Of a stretch of DNA of 29,717 nt, positions 1-9,867 are shown piece after piece. The notes beneath the pieces were generated by a model. The model was given only the letters and a program-made list of their open reading frames with translations. It had not been told where the DNA came from and did no database searches. The stretch is from contig BJOX01000089.1 of the NCBI GenBank assembly GCA_009731375.1, positions 234,557-264,273 of the forward strand, written 5' to 3'. Source of the DNA: Paulinella micropora. Taxonomy: Eukaryota; Cercozoa; Imbricatea; Euglyphida. Within the stretch, counting starts at the first letter, position 1; the number at the start of each line of letters is the position of its first letter. The position numbers were made by a program, and so were the translations under genes.

Positions 1-178
1 TTTTTTTGTAATATTCCCGTCGTTGTTTATTTATCTTATCCTTGTTTGCTTCTCTATATTTCCCTTGATGCTCTTTAATTTTCTCCTTATTGTTTTCCAC
101 ATACTTTTCCCTATATCGTTGCTTCTTTGGATCAGGGAGGTTAAATACCGCCTTTATCTCTTCTATGATGGTGCTCAT
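1..178 (-). CDS. TIR-encoded Lys/Tyr-rich repeat protein, left copy (cut by window edge)
   Basis: Reading leftwards from an ATG at 176-178, this frame matches the first 59 residues or so of the 108-residue protein of the right TIR at 22650-22976. It starts MSTIIEEIKAVFNLPDP and continues into a charged segment built of roughly 15-residue units. The 3' part is off the left edge of the window. As part of the inverted repeat it is the second copy of a gene duplicated at both ends of the element. The function is unknown. The same repeat type forms the tail of the GIY-YIG protein at 19218-19790. Confidence 0.7.
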   Translation of the reverse strand, partial: MSTIIEEIKAVFNLPDPKKQRYREKYVENNKEKIKEHQGKYREANKDKINKQRREYYKK

Positions 179-617
179 TATATATATACACGATGTATAG
201 TATGCTTAACAGATAATTCAATAAGCAAGCGAGAGGATGAATATAAGAGCAGGGTGAGTGATAATACCTTCTCCTGTTGCTGTCCAACCCCATGGTTGGC
301 CGTGTCCAAGTCTGTTTTTCAAAGGTTGGACACTTTTTCCTTATTAAATTTCAATATTTATTATATAATTCTTCTTCGTATTACACATTTTTTATATTGT
401 CCAACCTGTCCAACCTTTTATTAAGATGGAGTAAATTTTTCTCCCTCTCCCGTTTTATTACAAGATGTAAAATAATATTTCTGGCGCGGGGTATTGGACG
501 CGAACCACCCTGGACACTATTAATACTAAGACGAATTGTCTCACTTAGCCTGCTTAATACCACTCTCAGCCGTCCAAGGCGCCAAACGGCGTTTTTCGCG
601 TTTCTAGCGCGGGTGTG

Positions 618-627
618 CGGATTTTCT
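618..627 (+). promoter_or_regulatory. CGGATTTT motif before the first internal gene
   Basis: GCGGATTTTC lies about 46 bases upstream of the ATG at 673. The same core recurs near other gene starts in the element (4056, 15262, 16750; complementary orientation at 1572 and 22193). This copy lies inside the left TIR, so the right TIR carries its mirror image upstream of the methyltransferase gene. A promoter role is inferred from position only. Confidence 0.35.
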
Positions 628-672
628 ATTTAAAATAATTAAAATAATATAATTATATATATAAGAGACATA

Positions 673-899
673 ATGGCGAGGACACCTCAATTCACCAAGG
701 AAGAAATCGTTCAAGGAGAAGGGAAAGGGCGAAAGCATTTTTGAAGGCTCATCCTGATAAGAATAGGGAAAATGCGAAGGCATACTATTATAAGAACCAA
801 GAGAGAATAAAATTACTGCGGAAGGAGAAATACGAAAAACAAAAAGCCGAATTGCTTGAATTAAGGGCTTTTCGTAATAGTATGTTAAACAATATATAA
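673..899 (+). pseudogene. Small Lys/Arg/Tyr-rich repeat protein, frameshifted
   Basis: The ATG at 673 opens a frame that stops at about 742. A second frame, joining around 690-720 and ending at TAA 897-899, encodes a basic segment with AKAYYYKNQERIK. That resembles the 15-residue units seen in the TIR protein and in the GIY-YIG tail. The coherent composition across the frame change suggests one gene of about 75 residues broken by a small indel. There is a CGGATTTT motif 46 bases upstream. The function is unknown; nucleic-acid binding is possible given the charge, but this is only inference. Confidence 0.45.
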
Positions 900-939
900 T
901 TTATTTTATATATAAAATATATACACTATTATATAAACC

Positions 940-1429
940 ATGGACACCTCTCACCGCCGATCGTATTGGACGTATGAAGACTTACAACTCCATTTGGATT
1001 ACGTGAATGGAAGTTATTTTCTAAATCTAATCAATGCTGTTTCGTTTCGATCACCCGATGGAAAGTGGAACACGGCCGACTGGAAACTTATGGAAAGTAT
1101 AGAAAAAGGGAACAACAATATTGTTGTTGCTCACACGAGATTACAAAGAATTACATTGTAAAAATGTAAAAAACGGAAGCGAAATGGTGCTGGGCTCTGA
1201 ATGTATCAAGCGTTTTAAGAATGATAAAATGAACGAAGACCTGTCATTGCTCATCCGTACTCTTGACAATCCAAATATTAAATTTTGTTGTTATTGTAAT
1301 AGCAACAGGGCAATTCCAAAAAAGATTGTAGAAAAATATCCAAATAGGGACAAGTATTATCACAAAGCCTGCTTAATAAATAGATTGAAGCATTGCGAAC
1401 TTTGCGGACAATTCAAAGGATTTGTCTAA
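940..1429 (+). pseudogene. Small zinc-finger protein, broken by frameshifts
   Basis: Two open segments lie in different frames: 940-1161 (N-terminal 73 residues) and a second ending at 1429. A third frame around 1110-1150 encodes a Cys-rich patch with SHEIT that would fit between them. This implies two compensating indels near 1105-1120 and 1150-1165. The C-terminal segment contains GSECIKRF, then CCYC ... YYHKAC ... CELCG, which is a plausible zinc-binding set. Cys-rich proteins with a GS-CIKRF-like segment occur in giant viruses, which I recall as a general pattern rather than a named family. The role is unknown. The primase-helicase gene follows in the same direction after a 164-base AT-rich spacer. 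Confidence 0.55.
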
Positions 1430-1570
1430 TGCGGGTGCTTAAATAAGTAAGAAAAGAAGACGAGTTATTTTTTTTTGTCATAACGATATATAAAAAATTA
1501 TAATTTCCTATTAAGGACAACACCATACATGTATATACGGATATATAGAATAATTAATTTATTTTTATAA

Positions 1571-1580
1571 AAAAATCCGA
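1571..1580 (-). promoter_or_regulatory. TCGGATTTTT motif (complementary strand) before the primase-helicase
   Basis: AAAAATCCGA, the complement of the recurrent CGGATTTT core, ends 13 bases before the ATG at 1594. The orientation is opposite to the copies at the capsid and penton-like genes, so it may be chance or one arm of a hairpin signal. Low confidence. Confidence 0.2.
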
Positions 1581-1593
1581 GCGACTATATAAC

Positions 1594-4040
1594 ATGACCG
1601 CACCGACACTGACCAATGGACAATGGTATTGGAAACAAGAAGAAGCACTGAGAGATAAACCACTTGATGCGGTTCTTATCAAGTGGGGAAATAAACAATT
1701 TACCACCATGCCATGCCAAGAAGATTTCATTGAATTGATTGAAAAAACGCCCGATGACCAAAAGCAATACTATGAAGTATTAATGGAAAACAAACCCCAA
1801 CGAATGTTTGCCGACATTGATGGCGATGAATTATCAATCTCACGAGAAAAAATGTATGAGCGGTGGAACACGCTTATGGAAAACGTATTTGCTAATATGG
1901 GTTTGAAGTATAATAAAAAAGCCAAATACTTGGACGCGAGCAAGAATGGTAAAATGTCGTGCCATTTTTCTTACGATAACGGCTTGGTATTCAAAAACTG
2001 CGAAACACAAAAAGAGTTTTGGAAGTATGTAGAAGTAGTGATTGAACAAGATTATCCCGACCTCTGCTTCACGTTTGAACGAGCCGACAAGAATACTGAA
2101 TTGCGAACCATACTTGATATTTCCGTCTATAACAAAAACAGGGCTTTCCGCACTATCTACTCTCATAAAGAGGATAGCGACCGCGTTTTGCTTCCGTATT
2201 CATATACACCAAAAACAAACACTTTGAAACTGCTACAAGATGTGGAAATTGACGATTATCTGATTATGCGCCCCGATGACAATACATTCTACGATGTCAA
2301 AATTCCCGAATATACAACTTTGAAACGATATCAACATATTACATTGGACGAAATACGCGAAATTATACTTAGCAAAATACCAAATGTAGAAATTGTTGAA
2401 ATAAAGCAGAGAATGTTTGTTTTAAAAACCATAGGGACACGAGTATGTATTATAAACGGAGAAGAAAATAAAAGCGACAATTGCTATGTAGTATGGAGAA
2501 GAGACGGGCTATATTTCTACTGCCACGATAGCACTTGCGAGGGTAAAGGCATGAAAATTCACGAATTATCGCCCCCTATCGTCCGTAATATCAACACGAT
2601 TGATGACCTGCGCCGACTCGCCAGCGAATGTAATAGTTTAGAAAAATTCAAAGAGTTGATAGACACTGCTTTGGCCTGGATGAATGAATCATACACTTTT
2701 GCTAACTTGGCAAAGCCGACTATAATTGAAGAATATGTAGATTCAAAAGGCAAGAGGGTATTTCGCTACAAGACGGAATCAGCAATGGAATCATTCTTCA
2801 AAAACAAAAGAGTAAAAACCAACTTATCAAAGGAGGACTGGATAGCACTAGGTAAAAACCCCGCAAAATTGAATGTTGTGGATTTGTATAAAATATGGAC
2901 TACACACCCGAGAAGACGCGAAGTAAATGACGTAATCTTTGACCCCAAGGCATACTTTGATAACGACAAACAAGGATTTTATAACTTGTTTAAGGGTTTT
3001 GAAATCCAAGCGGACACATTAGGAGACATGAAATCATTCACGGCAGAAGAAGAAAAAAATGAAGCATTCTTTCAACATATCCTGAACAGATGGTGTGGGG
3101 GAAGTCAGGACATATATAAAAAGGTGCTTGATATGTTTGCGAGCATTTACCAAAAGCCGTGGCAAAAACTACACTTATCATTAGTTTTGACAAGCACTGA
3201 ACGAGCAGGTAAGGGTATTATTTTTGAAATATTCAAAGACATAATTGGTGCCGATTATTACTTCCAGCCGTCCGATGTTAGAGAAATATTAGGCGATTTC
3301 AATGCGCAACTCGCAAAAGCAATCGTAGTATTTATGGACGAAATGGTATGGGGTGGTGATAAAGAACGAGCGGGAACAATTAAGAAACTCGTATCAGAAA
3401 ACACGCTCACTCTTAAACAAGAATATTTACCAAATCTAACACTAGAAAATATGTTATTTCTAGTCCTTGCTTCAAGCGAAGAATGGGTAGTGCCAGCGGG
3501 CACCACTGAGCAACGATGGCTCGTCCTTGAAGTTTCTGATGAACTGGCACTTATAAAACAGACGAAAAGAGAAAATTGATTGCGGATATTAGATCTATTG
3601 ACAGGCAACGACTGGCGAAGTTTCTTCTTGAAAGAGACCTCAGCGAGTTTAACGATCGCGAAACAATCATTACAAAGGGGCTACGAGAACAAAAAGTGAA
3701 ATCTCTTTCAAAGTTAAGAAAGAGGTGGTTGGATTGCTTAAACTTGGGATATATCACGAAAGACTTCCCAGAAATTCATTTTGGTGAAGAAGTTTCAAAA
3801 GAAGAATTGTATGATGTGTATAAAGCCAATGCGAATGACCCGCACACTTCGCGGGTTAGTTTCTGGACTAGTCTTAGAAAACTAATGCCAAATATGGTAG
3901 AAAAGAAGAAAACGATGGAAGCAGGTGCGCGAGTTAGATACGTAGATTTACCAACATTAGAAGAATGTAAAAATCAATGGAAGGTTATTTATGGTGATAA
4001 TGAATGGGCTTTTGACGATGACGATGACGATGATGAATAA
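1594..4040 (+). pseudogene. Primase-superfamily 3 helicase, one frameshift near 3550
   Basis: This is the replication protein: an archaeo-eukaryotic primase joined to an SF3 (D5-like) helicase, expected to prime and unwind viral DNA. In the first frame (1594-3579, 661 residues) the primase shows RMFADIDGDE with D74 and D76, MSCHFSY around H124, and LDISVYNKNRAFRT with D175. A Cys-containing patch follows near residue 300. The helicase has a Walker A-like STERAGKGI (K540), a Walker B with VFMDEM (D582-E583) and the motif C to arginine-finger region ASSEEW ... TEQRW. The rest of the helicase C-terminus continues in another frame from about 3550 to 4040 and ends in an Asp run. Both frames read as one 815-residue protein with a single-base shift around 3546-3560. 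The Walker A ends GKG rather than GKS/T, a variant tolerated in some SF3 helicases. Confidence 0.88.
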
Positions 4041-4055
4041 ACAATATTAAAAAAA

Positions 4056-4067
4056 CGGATTTTTTTT
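4056..4067 (+). promoter_or_regulatory. CGGATTTT motif / A-T hairpin before the gene at 4082
   Basis: A run of A, the tetraloop-like CGGA and a run of T form a 7-bp A:T hairpin between the stop of the helicase (4040) and the ATG at 4082. It could be a transcript end signal, a promoter element, or both. The adjacent TATAGC just before the ATG also occurs before the genes at 13222 and 16787. Confidence 0.35.
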
Positions 4068-4081
4068 GTTATGCTTATAGC

Positions 4082-4744
4082 ATGCCATCAACCAAAGGAG
4101 ATTATCTAAGCCAAATAGAAAAATGGACTCATTTAAGTAGCGACATAAAACTGCCAACAAGCAAATCGCTCAAACCTGAAATTGTCGCATTTTACGAAAA
4201 ATACCGACCCGAACAACCCCCGCAGAGTGATAATGTTGAAGTTGTATTGCACTCCGTTGATACATTGAAAAAGGTAGTTTTTAATGACGAACCAGAAGAA
4301 TTTACGCCTTTTAAAGAAATTGATTTGAAGGAAACTGGTATTACTGAAATCAAGGCTAACGTAGGAGAAGAATTGGCAAAAAAGGAAATGCAAGTTTTAG
4401 AAGCAAAAGAGGAACCTGCGCCAGTTAGGGAAAAGAAAACACCGATTAAAGCAAAGCGGAATCCGCCCGAGAGCGGGTATAGTTGCTATGAAATAATAAC
4501 GGCACATTTGAAAGTATCAAAAGACCCGTTTAATTTCTTGTATATGAAAGTGGAAGACCGCACCATAATGCAGGAGGATGTGAAGAAATGGCACGAGAGT
4601 AGATACGCACACATACCACCAGACGAACGTCCTATTCTTAAATATGGTAAGTTAGATTATAAGACGTTTTTCCGCGATGTCTTATCTCAACACGAGGGCG
4701 AACTCACGACACTAAAAGATATGTATGACAGGTTTCATGTGTAA
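4082..4744 (+). CDS. Hypothetical protein, 220 residues
   Basis: An intact frame from ATG 4082 to TAA 4742-4744. Residues 1-40 (GDYLSQIEKWTHLS, then a basic LKPEIVAFYEKY) look like a small helical module. A charged, low-complexity linker rich in Glu, Lys and Pro spans about 80-135, and a conserved-looking C-terminal globular part includes FNFLYMKVEDR and ends DMYDRFHV. I do not recognise the family. It lies downstream of the helicase in the same direction and overlaps by 10 bases the 3' end of the convergent gene at 4735-5409. A SAP-like or DNA-binding role for the N-terminus is possible but unsupported. Confidence 0.72.
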   Translation: MPSTKGDYLSQIEKWTHLSSDIKLPTSKSLKPEIVAFYEKYRPEQPPQSDNVEVVLHSVDTLKKVVFNDEPEEFTPFKEIDLKETGITEIKANVGEELAKKEMQVLEAKEEPAPVREKKTPIKAKRNPPESGYSCYEIITAHLKVSKDPFNFLYMKVEDRTIMQEDVKKWHESRYAHIPPDERPILKYGKLDYKTFFRDVLSQHEGELTTLKDMYDRFHV

Positions 4745-5409
4745 GCGGCGGTTAGTGCTATGTCTCTCATCACATCAATATTAAAATATGATGGTTTAAA
4801 AGATACATAATCCGCAGATGCCGTTTTATAATATACTTCCAATGTTATTGGAGCATCTGTCGCATATGTCAATAAAACCTCATTAGTCGTATTTCCAGAA
4901 ATTCGTATTGTTGTATTATTGGTGGTATCCGCGGGATTTGGACAAGTCATTAACCATATCATTTTCATTTGGACTCCGTATCTTTGAATTAGCCATATAC
5001 AATCAAAAGACTTATACTCAATGGCGGTTGTATAATTTANNNNNNNNNNGAAAGACTTATACTCAATGGCGGTTGCATAATTTAGCACGTCGCTGTAAAA
5101 GTCATCAACATTTGTTCCGTCCGTTTTATGAAACCAGAACTGAAAAGTTCGTATTCCAGTCGGGGCGGGCAAATTTAAAGACCCACGAAAAGCAACTTTA
5201 ATGAAATAACCATATCCTAAATTAGATATTGTTTTGCTACCATAACCGCCCGTGCAAAGAGTAGTGAATGTGGAACTTTCCATCCACGACCTAAGATCAA
5301 GGCCAACATACGCATTTTGAATGTTTCTTGTTAATGTCGGGGTAGCAGTGACGGCAATAGTTTTAGTATCAATAGACTGTTGTTCCTGTGATCGTCCAAA
5401 TATATTCAT
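4735..5409 (-). CDS. Putative virion surface / fibre-associated protein with MNIFG start
   Basis: The start is taken at ATG 5409 (MNIFGRSQEQ) rather than the upstream ATG at 5469. The upstream extension is very AT-rich and hydrophobic, and it would overlap the divergent fibre gene. The protein is rich in Thr, Ser, Asn, Tyr and Gly with predicted beta character (TLTRNIQNAYVGLDLRSWM, FQFWFHKTDGTNVDD, ITLEVYYKTAS). The minus-strand gene at 17888-19113 begins MNLFGQS and has the same beta-rich style, so the pair may share an N-terminal virion-anchoring tag. A 10-N gap at 5040-5049, flanked by a 34-base duplicated overlap, lies inside the gene. Removing the duplication keeps the frame (45 bases), so the real protein is probably about 15 residues shorter. 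The function is inferred, not proven. Confidence 0.6.
   Translation of the reverse strand: MNIFGRSQEQQSIDTKTIAVTATPTLTRNIQNAYVGLDLRSWMESSTFTTLCTGGYGSKTISNLGYGYFIKVAFRGSLNLPAPTGIRTFQFWFHKTDGTNVDDFYSDVLNYATAIEYKSFXXXXNYTTAIEYKSFDCIWLIQRYGVQMKMIWLMTCPNPADTTNNTTIRISGNTTNEVLLTYATDAPITLEVYYKTASADYVSFKPSYFNIDVMRDIALTAAYT
5040..5049. other. Assembly gap (10 N) with duplicated flanks
   Basis: The 34 bases at 5006-5039 recur at 5051-5084 with one difference. The offset of 45 is a multiple of three, so the gene frame stays open. This is most simply two contig ends that overlap but were joined with Ns. Confidence 0.9.
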
Positions 5410-5460
5410 TTTTTTAAGACTAAATATATATACTACAATATAAAATAATAGAATTAAAAT
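5410..5460. promoter_or_regulatory. Divergent AT-rich intergenic region
   Basis: 51 bases of almost pure A/T separate the minus-strand gene starting at 5409 from the plus-strand fibre gene starting at 5461. Both promoters must lie here or within the genes. TATATATA at about 5426-5433 is a possible TATA-like element. No CGGATTTT motif is present. Confidence 0.4.
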
Positions 5461-5910
5461 ATGAATCATTTAGGCAATCCGTGGGCATATCACTATTACG
5501 GCTCTGCGATAATAGACGAGGATTTAGAAGTTGATCGTGTATTATATGGCGATCATATTGAAGCAAACTCAATACAAGCAAGGACTGACGATATAACAAT
5601 ATCATCGCGAAATAATAACTCCTCTTTGTTTATATCTGATACATGCTATGTCTCAATTGATAATGAATACGATTTACCAATAGCGGACGGCAAAGAAAAT
5701 CAAGTATTAAAAACGGACGGGTTGGGTAATACTTCATTTGCTACATTAACCTCAAGTTATATAAGCGACTTTGAATTAGATAAATTAACGGATGTAGTCA
5801 TAACGGGCACACCCAACAGCAATCAATTGCTTATGTATAGCACAGGGCAATGGAGAAATACGACATCGCCTTATCTAAGATTGGATGGCCTCGCTATGAT
5901 GTTTGGAGAT

Positions 5911-7290
5911 TTAAATATGGGAGGATTTAACATAACAAATGTCGGGAATGTTGATGGTATTGATGTTTCCGTTCTGGATAGTTCCGTGGTTAAATTAACA
6001 GGAGACCAAACCATAGCAGGGAACAAAATATTTACTACTTATTTGGGTATAAAAGATTCAAATCCATTAAATACAGGGAAGTTATTCTTCAATTACAACA
6101 ATAATACAGGTTCTATTTATTCGTCGGAGGTAGGTGGAGCAACGGGATATCCATTATCTATTGTCGGTTCGTCCATAGCCCTCGCTTCTACCACGGGGAG
6201 TGGAATAACATTGACGGGCAATGTTTTAAATTTTAACAGCACAACAGCAATCAGCGGACTTCCAGCACCATTCTATGACGGCGATGCTTCAACGAAGGCA
6301 TATACTGATACGAAACTGGCAAAGGACGGCACAACGGCTATGACGGGTAGTTTAAATATGGGCGGTTTTGCGATTACGAATGTAGGCAATGTTGATGGTG
6401 TTGATGTTTCTGTTCTTGATACTTCGGTGGTTAAACTAACAGGAGACCAAACCATAGCGGGTATTAAGACATTTAGCAACATAATAAATGCTAGTGCGGG
6501 TATTGATATGAAAAGCCAAAGCATAACAAATGTTAATCTTGTTGATGGTGTGGATGTTTCAGTTCTTGATACCTCGGTGGTTAAATTAACAGGAGACCAA
6601 ACCATAGCAGAAAATAAAAAATTTACATCAGTTTTAGAAGTAAGTGGTTCATCCAATCCTACTACTTTTGACGGCATTGGCATAGCCTTTGATACAAAGA
6701 TAGGAATGATTGCAGCACAAAAAACAGCAACAGCGACTTGGTATCCGATACAAATAACGGGTTCGTATGTAGAGTTATATTCAGGTAATACTTTAATTAT
6801 AACCGCAACTGGAACAACATTAAGTTTGAATAACAACAAAATAACAAACTCAGCCACACCATCAGCAACAACGGACGGAGCAAACAAAAGTTATGTGGAT
6901 ACATTAGACGGGCAAAATGTGAAACTAACAGGAAACCAAACCATAGCAGGAATTAAGACATATAGCAGTGGCGTTGAAATAACGGGAAATTCAATCAATG
7001 CAACAACAAAGGGTACATTTATCGTTTCAATTCTACCAGTAATATCGGTTCTATTGCTAGTTTGGATATGAAAACTGCAACATATTACAACTTTGAAATT
7101 TCTGCGAAAAAAATAAGTTTTATTATTGACGGGACGATTGTTTCGTGGTTTAATGCTACTGGCTTAGATTGTAATAGTAGTCGGATTGTTAATCTAGGAG
7201 CACCACAAAATGCGAATGAAGCGGTAAATAGACAATATCTGGATGACAATTGTGTGAAACTAACAACAGACCAAACCATAACAGGAAGTA
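5911..7290 (+). repeat. Degenerate repeats within the fibre gene
   Basis: Five copies of a unit encoding (V)VKLTGDQTIAG occur at about 5988, 6428, 6578, 6917 and 7252. The first three are preceded by an ITNVxxVDGxDVSVLD segment. The DNA of the first and third copies is nearly identical over more than 30 bases. Spacing is irregular (about 440, 150, 340 and 335 bases), as in modular tail-fibre shafts, not as in a CRISPR array. Confidence 0.85.
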
Positions 7291-7969
7291 AAACATTTAA
7301 TGGTGCGAGCACAACGATAAAATATCTAACTTTAACGAACAATGCCGATTTTATAATCAAACTATCACTAATGGTGGAAATATAACATATAATGGGGCGA
7401 GGATATTAAACCAAAATGGAGGAGATATATTCTTTTCACAGACATCAGGTGATTATCAATATTTCTTATTTACTCTAAATACTGCTACAAGTGGAACCGC
7501 GAACCAACGAGGTTATGTATTTACGAATGTAGCATTTGATGTAAAAGGGGCGGGACTTTATATTTCAAAACTTTTGGACAATAAAAGTGCTTCGTCTGAC
7601 ATTGTCCGTTTTAACAATGCTGGGGGTATGCGGTTTTATGGTGCTTTGGATATGAACTCAAACAACATAACAAATGGTGGAACAATAACGGGAACAACAA
7701 TTACTTCAACCGCGGGTATATCAACTACAACTTTAACGGCGAGCGGATTATTAACAGCAGATGGCGGTTGTAAGTTATCTATTCAAAATAAAGTAGATGG
7801 AGGAAATGGGCAAGGTATATTTCTGTGGGATACAGACAACTCAGGATGGGGGGTTTATATGGCTCAACCAGGGGCAGGTAAAAGTCTATCGGGAGGGTCT
7901 GCGGTTGCAGGCAACGATATTTCAGGCTTTGCTGTAAGATTTAGGTCTGGTTTTGCTTCGTCGGATGGT

Positions 7970-8665
7970 TTTGTGTGGGAAAATTCTAATGAGCAATTGT
8001 TAATGTCATTAAATGGGGCAAACGGAACTTTATGGACAAAAGGGTTAATAACCGCAAATGCTGGTATATGAACAACAACATTAACAACAAGCGACAATAT
8101 AGTAGTAGGTGCTGGAAAAAGTGTTTTCATAGATAGGTCAGGATATACAAACACAAACAACAAATTAGTTTTGTGGGATGGTGGAACAGGCTCCACGACT
8201 GCTTTTAATGGATTTGGTATTAAACTAGACACAATAATGTACAATGTTAATGCTACAACTGATAATCACATATTTTACTATGGTGCCACAAATGAATTAT
8301 TTAGAATTGGTAATGCTGGAATTACTGCTTCAAAGATATTTACGGCAAACCAAGGGTCAAAAATAACGATTCAAGGCGGAGCAAACGGTGGACCAAATAA
8401 CGGAATATTTGTGTATGCGAGCAATGACACGAACTGGGGGATTTATATGGGTGAGCCGGGAAATAACAGAAGTTTATCAAATGGAACAGCGATCGATGGA
8501 TATGGTATTACCGGTTTTCTCATGAGATTTAGAGTAAATAATTCTACAAATGAGGGTGCCGTGTGGGAAAATAGCAGTGAAACTCTTTTAATGTCGTTAA
8601 ATGGGTCGGACGGGTCTTTATGGACAAAAGGATTGATAACGGCGAATGCTGGATTAACTATGCCA
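7970..8665 (+). repeat. Second repeat pair in the fibre gene
   Basis: A unit of about 95 bases encoding VWEN...LLMSLNG...GTLWTKGLITANAG occurs at about 7974-8068 and 8563-8660. The first copy ends just before the in-frame TGA at 8069. The related segment near 7706, reading AGISTTTL, has TCA at the matching place. The stop therefore looks like a single C-to-G change. Confidence 0.75.
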
Positions 8666-9247
8666 ACAACATCCAGCGGATTTTTAACATTAAGAAAAAG
8701 ACCATCAAATACGACCAACCCACAAATACTTATGAAAGCAGGAGACTCATCAGGTTATGCGGTGGTAATGAATACAGGTGGATTATTACATGCTTGGTCG
8801 ACTTCATTATCAAATGTGAAAACAATACAGGATATGTTTATTTGGCTGCGGGAGCAAATACATGGTCTTCTGGTTCAGACAGGAGATTAAAATCAGATAT
8901 TAAAACACTAGACTGTGAGGGATGTTGTGAGAAATTAATGAAAATTAATTGTTGCTCATATTATTGGAAATCTGGCGAGAAAAAAGAAAAAAAGTGCCAC
9001 GGATTTATCGCCGACGAGGTTAAAAAAATATTTCCAGAATTTGTATCTGAAAGTGGAATGAAGGCAGACGACGGAAAAAGCATCCTTGAAGGAGTATCAT
9101 ATATGGAATTTATACCAATACTGGTTAGTGCTTTTCAACACATGGCGGAAAAGTTAGTTATTTTAGAAAAACAAAATAATAATCTTATGAATATACTACA
9201 AGACCAAGCAAATCAATTAGCAGAAATCAGAGTGGCCGTTCTTGATA

Positions 9248-9601
9248 ATGTCAAACAATAATACAACTAGACTTCACAGACCACCGCCTATTATGGATAT
9301 GGATGGCGAACTAACTCCAGAATTAAAGTCTCGTGTTTTGGATATTGAACTAAAGACATAAGAGAAAAAAATTGACAATGAAATTGAGAACGAATGGAAT
9401 TGCTGTATCTCAAATAAGAAAACTGATAGCAGAATGATTAAATATTTATTTCAAATGGGTGTCATCATTGCAATTATAACCTTTTGTATAGTTAGGCTAT
9501 CTGAAAAGAACTTGCCCTGTGAGGTTGCTAATACTTATGTCGGTATTTTGACTTTACTTAGGAATTGCCTTCCTTCACCAAGTTCTGGGGGTGGTAAGTA
9601 A
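9248..9601 (+). pseudogene. Small membrane protein gene with one in-frame TAA
   Basis: A frame from ATG 9248 to TAA 9599-9601 is open except for TAA at 9359-9361, after codon 37. The two halves read as one protein of about 117 residues. It has a polar N-terminus with RLHRPPPIMDMDGELTPELK, a charged stretch KKIDNEIENEW, then a hydrophobic segment GVIIAIITFCIV that looks like a single transmembrane helix, and a short Cys-containing tail. The start overlaps the fibre stop by 14 bases in another frame. Placement after the fibre gene suggests a structural or membrane-associated product, but I do not recognise the family. Confidence 0.6.
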
Positions 9602-9602
9602 A

Positions 9603-9860
9603 TCACAAATTACCACATTCATATATATGTGTCATATCCCATCTATTATCACCCGCACACATCAAAGGCAGTGCCTCATCAAAACTACGACACATATTAT
9701 TTCCGTTATTTATGAAAACACACTTAAAACCAGATTCTACACCTTGCTTTATACAATAAGCACACGATTCATTCTTTTTTTCTGAGTATCGCGAGTAAAA
9801 GTCGCAGGCAGTCCGCGACATAGCAAATCTAGATAACACGAATAGCAATATTAATAACAT
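9603..9860 (-). CDS. Small secreted Cys-rich protein, 85 residues
   Basis: The N-terminus MLLILLFVLSRFAMSR is a short hydrophobic signal-like segment. The mature part has seven cysteines (TACDFY, SCAYC, FKC, NMC, LMC, YEC), a pattern recalling small disulphide-bonded modules such as PSI-like folds, though no family can be assigned. It ends one base after the stop of the convergent gene at 9248-9601 and is followed upstream by another minus-strand small gene. It may be a virion membrane or secreted protein. Confidence 0.55.
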   Translation of the reverse strand: MLLILLFVLSRFAMSRTACDFYSRYSEKKNESCAYCIKQGVESGFKCVFINNGNNMCRSFDEALPLMCAGDNRWDMTHIYECGNL

Positions 9861-9867
9861 TATATAT

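Larger units (their letters stand above)
1..631. repeat. Left terminal inverted repeat (partial)
   Basis: Positions 1-631 are the reverse complement of about 22188-22827. Position 1 pairs with 22827 and 631 with 22188; the 9-bp net length difference comes from small indels, including an 11-bp insertion in the right copy near 22377. The window begins inside the repeat, because the right copy continues past 22827. Except for the truncated minus-strand gene at 1-178 it is non-coding. It holds many copies of a TGTCCAAC-like motif (about 280-430) and ends with a CGGATTTT motif before the first internal gene. Confidence 0.93.
5461..9261 (+). pseudogene. Giant repetitive fibre protein with S74 intramolecular chaperone, broken in several places
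   Basis: This looks like one original gene of about 1260 codons. Open parts are 5461-7071, 7062-7385, about 7351-8068, 8072-8890 and the 3' part to 9261. Frame changes fall near 7065, 7351 and 8821, and there is an in-frame TGA at 8069-8071. The body has phage-fibre-like repeats: NMGGFNITNVGNVDG and VVKLTGDQTIAG units, then two LMSLNG ... LWTKGLITANAG units. The C-terminus has SGSDRRLKSDIKTL, FIADEVKKIFPE and a coiled coil. These are the marks of the peptidase S74 / endosialidase chaperone, which trimerises fibres and then cuts itself off before the Ser of the SDRRLKSD segment. The role is expected to be host attachment. The S74 part is intact, so breaks in the body may be decay or sequencing error. 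Confidence 0.85.

Noticed and set aside
23-633. Open frames on the plus strand in the left TIR
   Set aside because: They are antisense to the TIR protein or lie in non-coding TIR sequence, and composition is low-complexity Phe/Leu; no motif.
6273-6887. 204-codon minus-strand frame inside the fibre gene
   Set aside because: Shadow of the repetitive fibre; its own repeats simply mirror the sense repeats.
5911-7290. CRISPR-like array
   Set aside because: Repeats are coding, unevenly spaced and form a fibre shaft.
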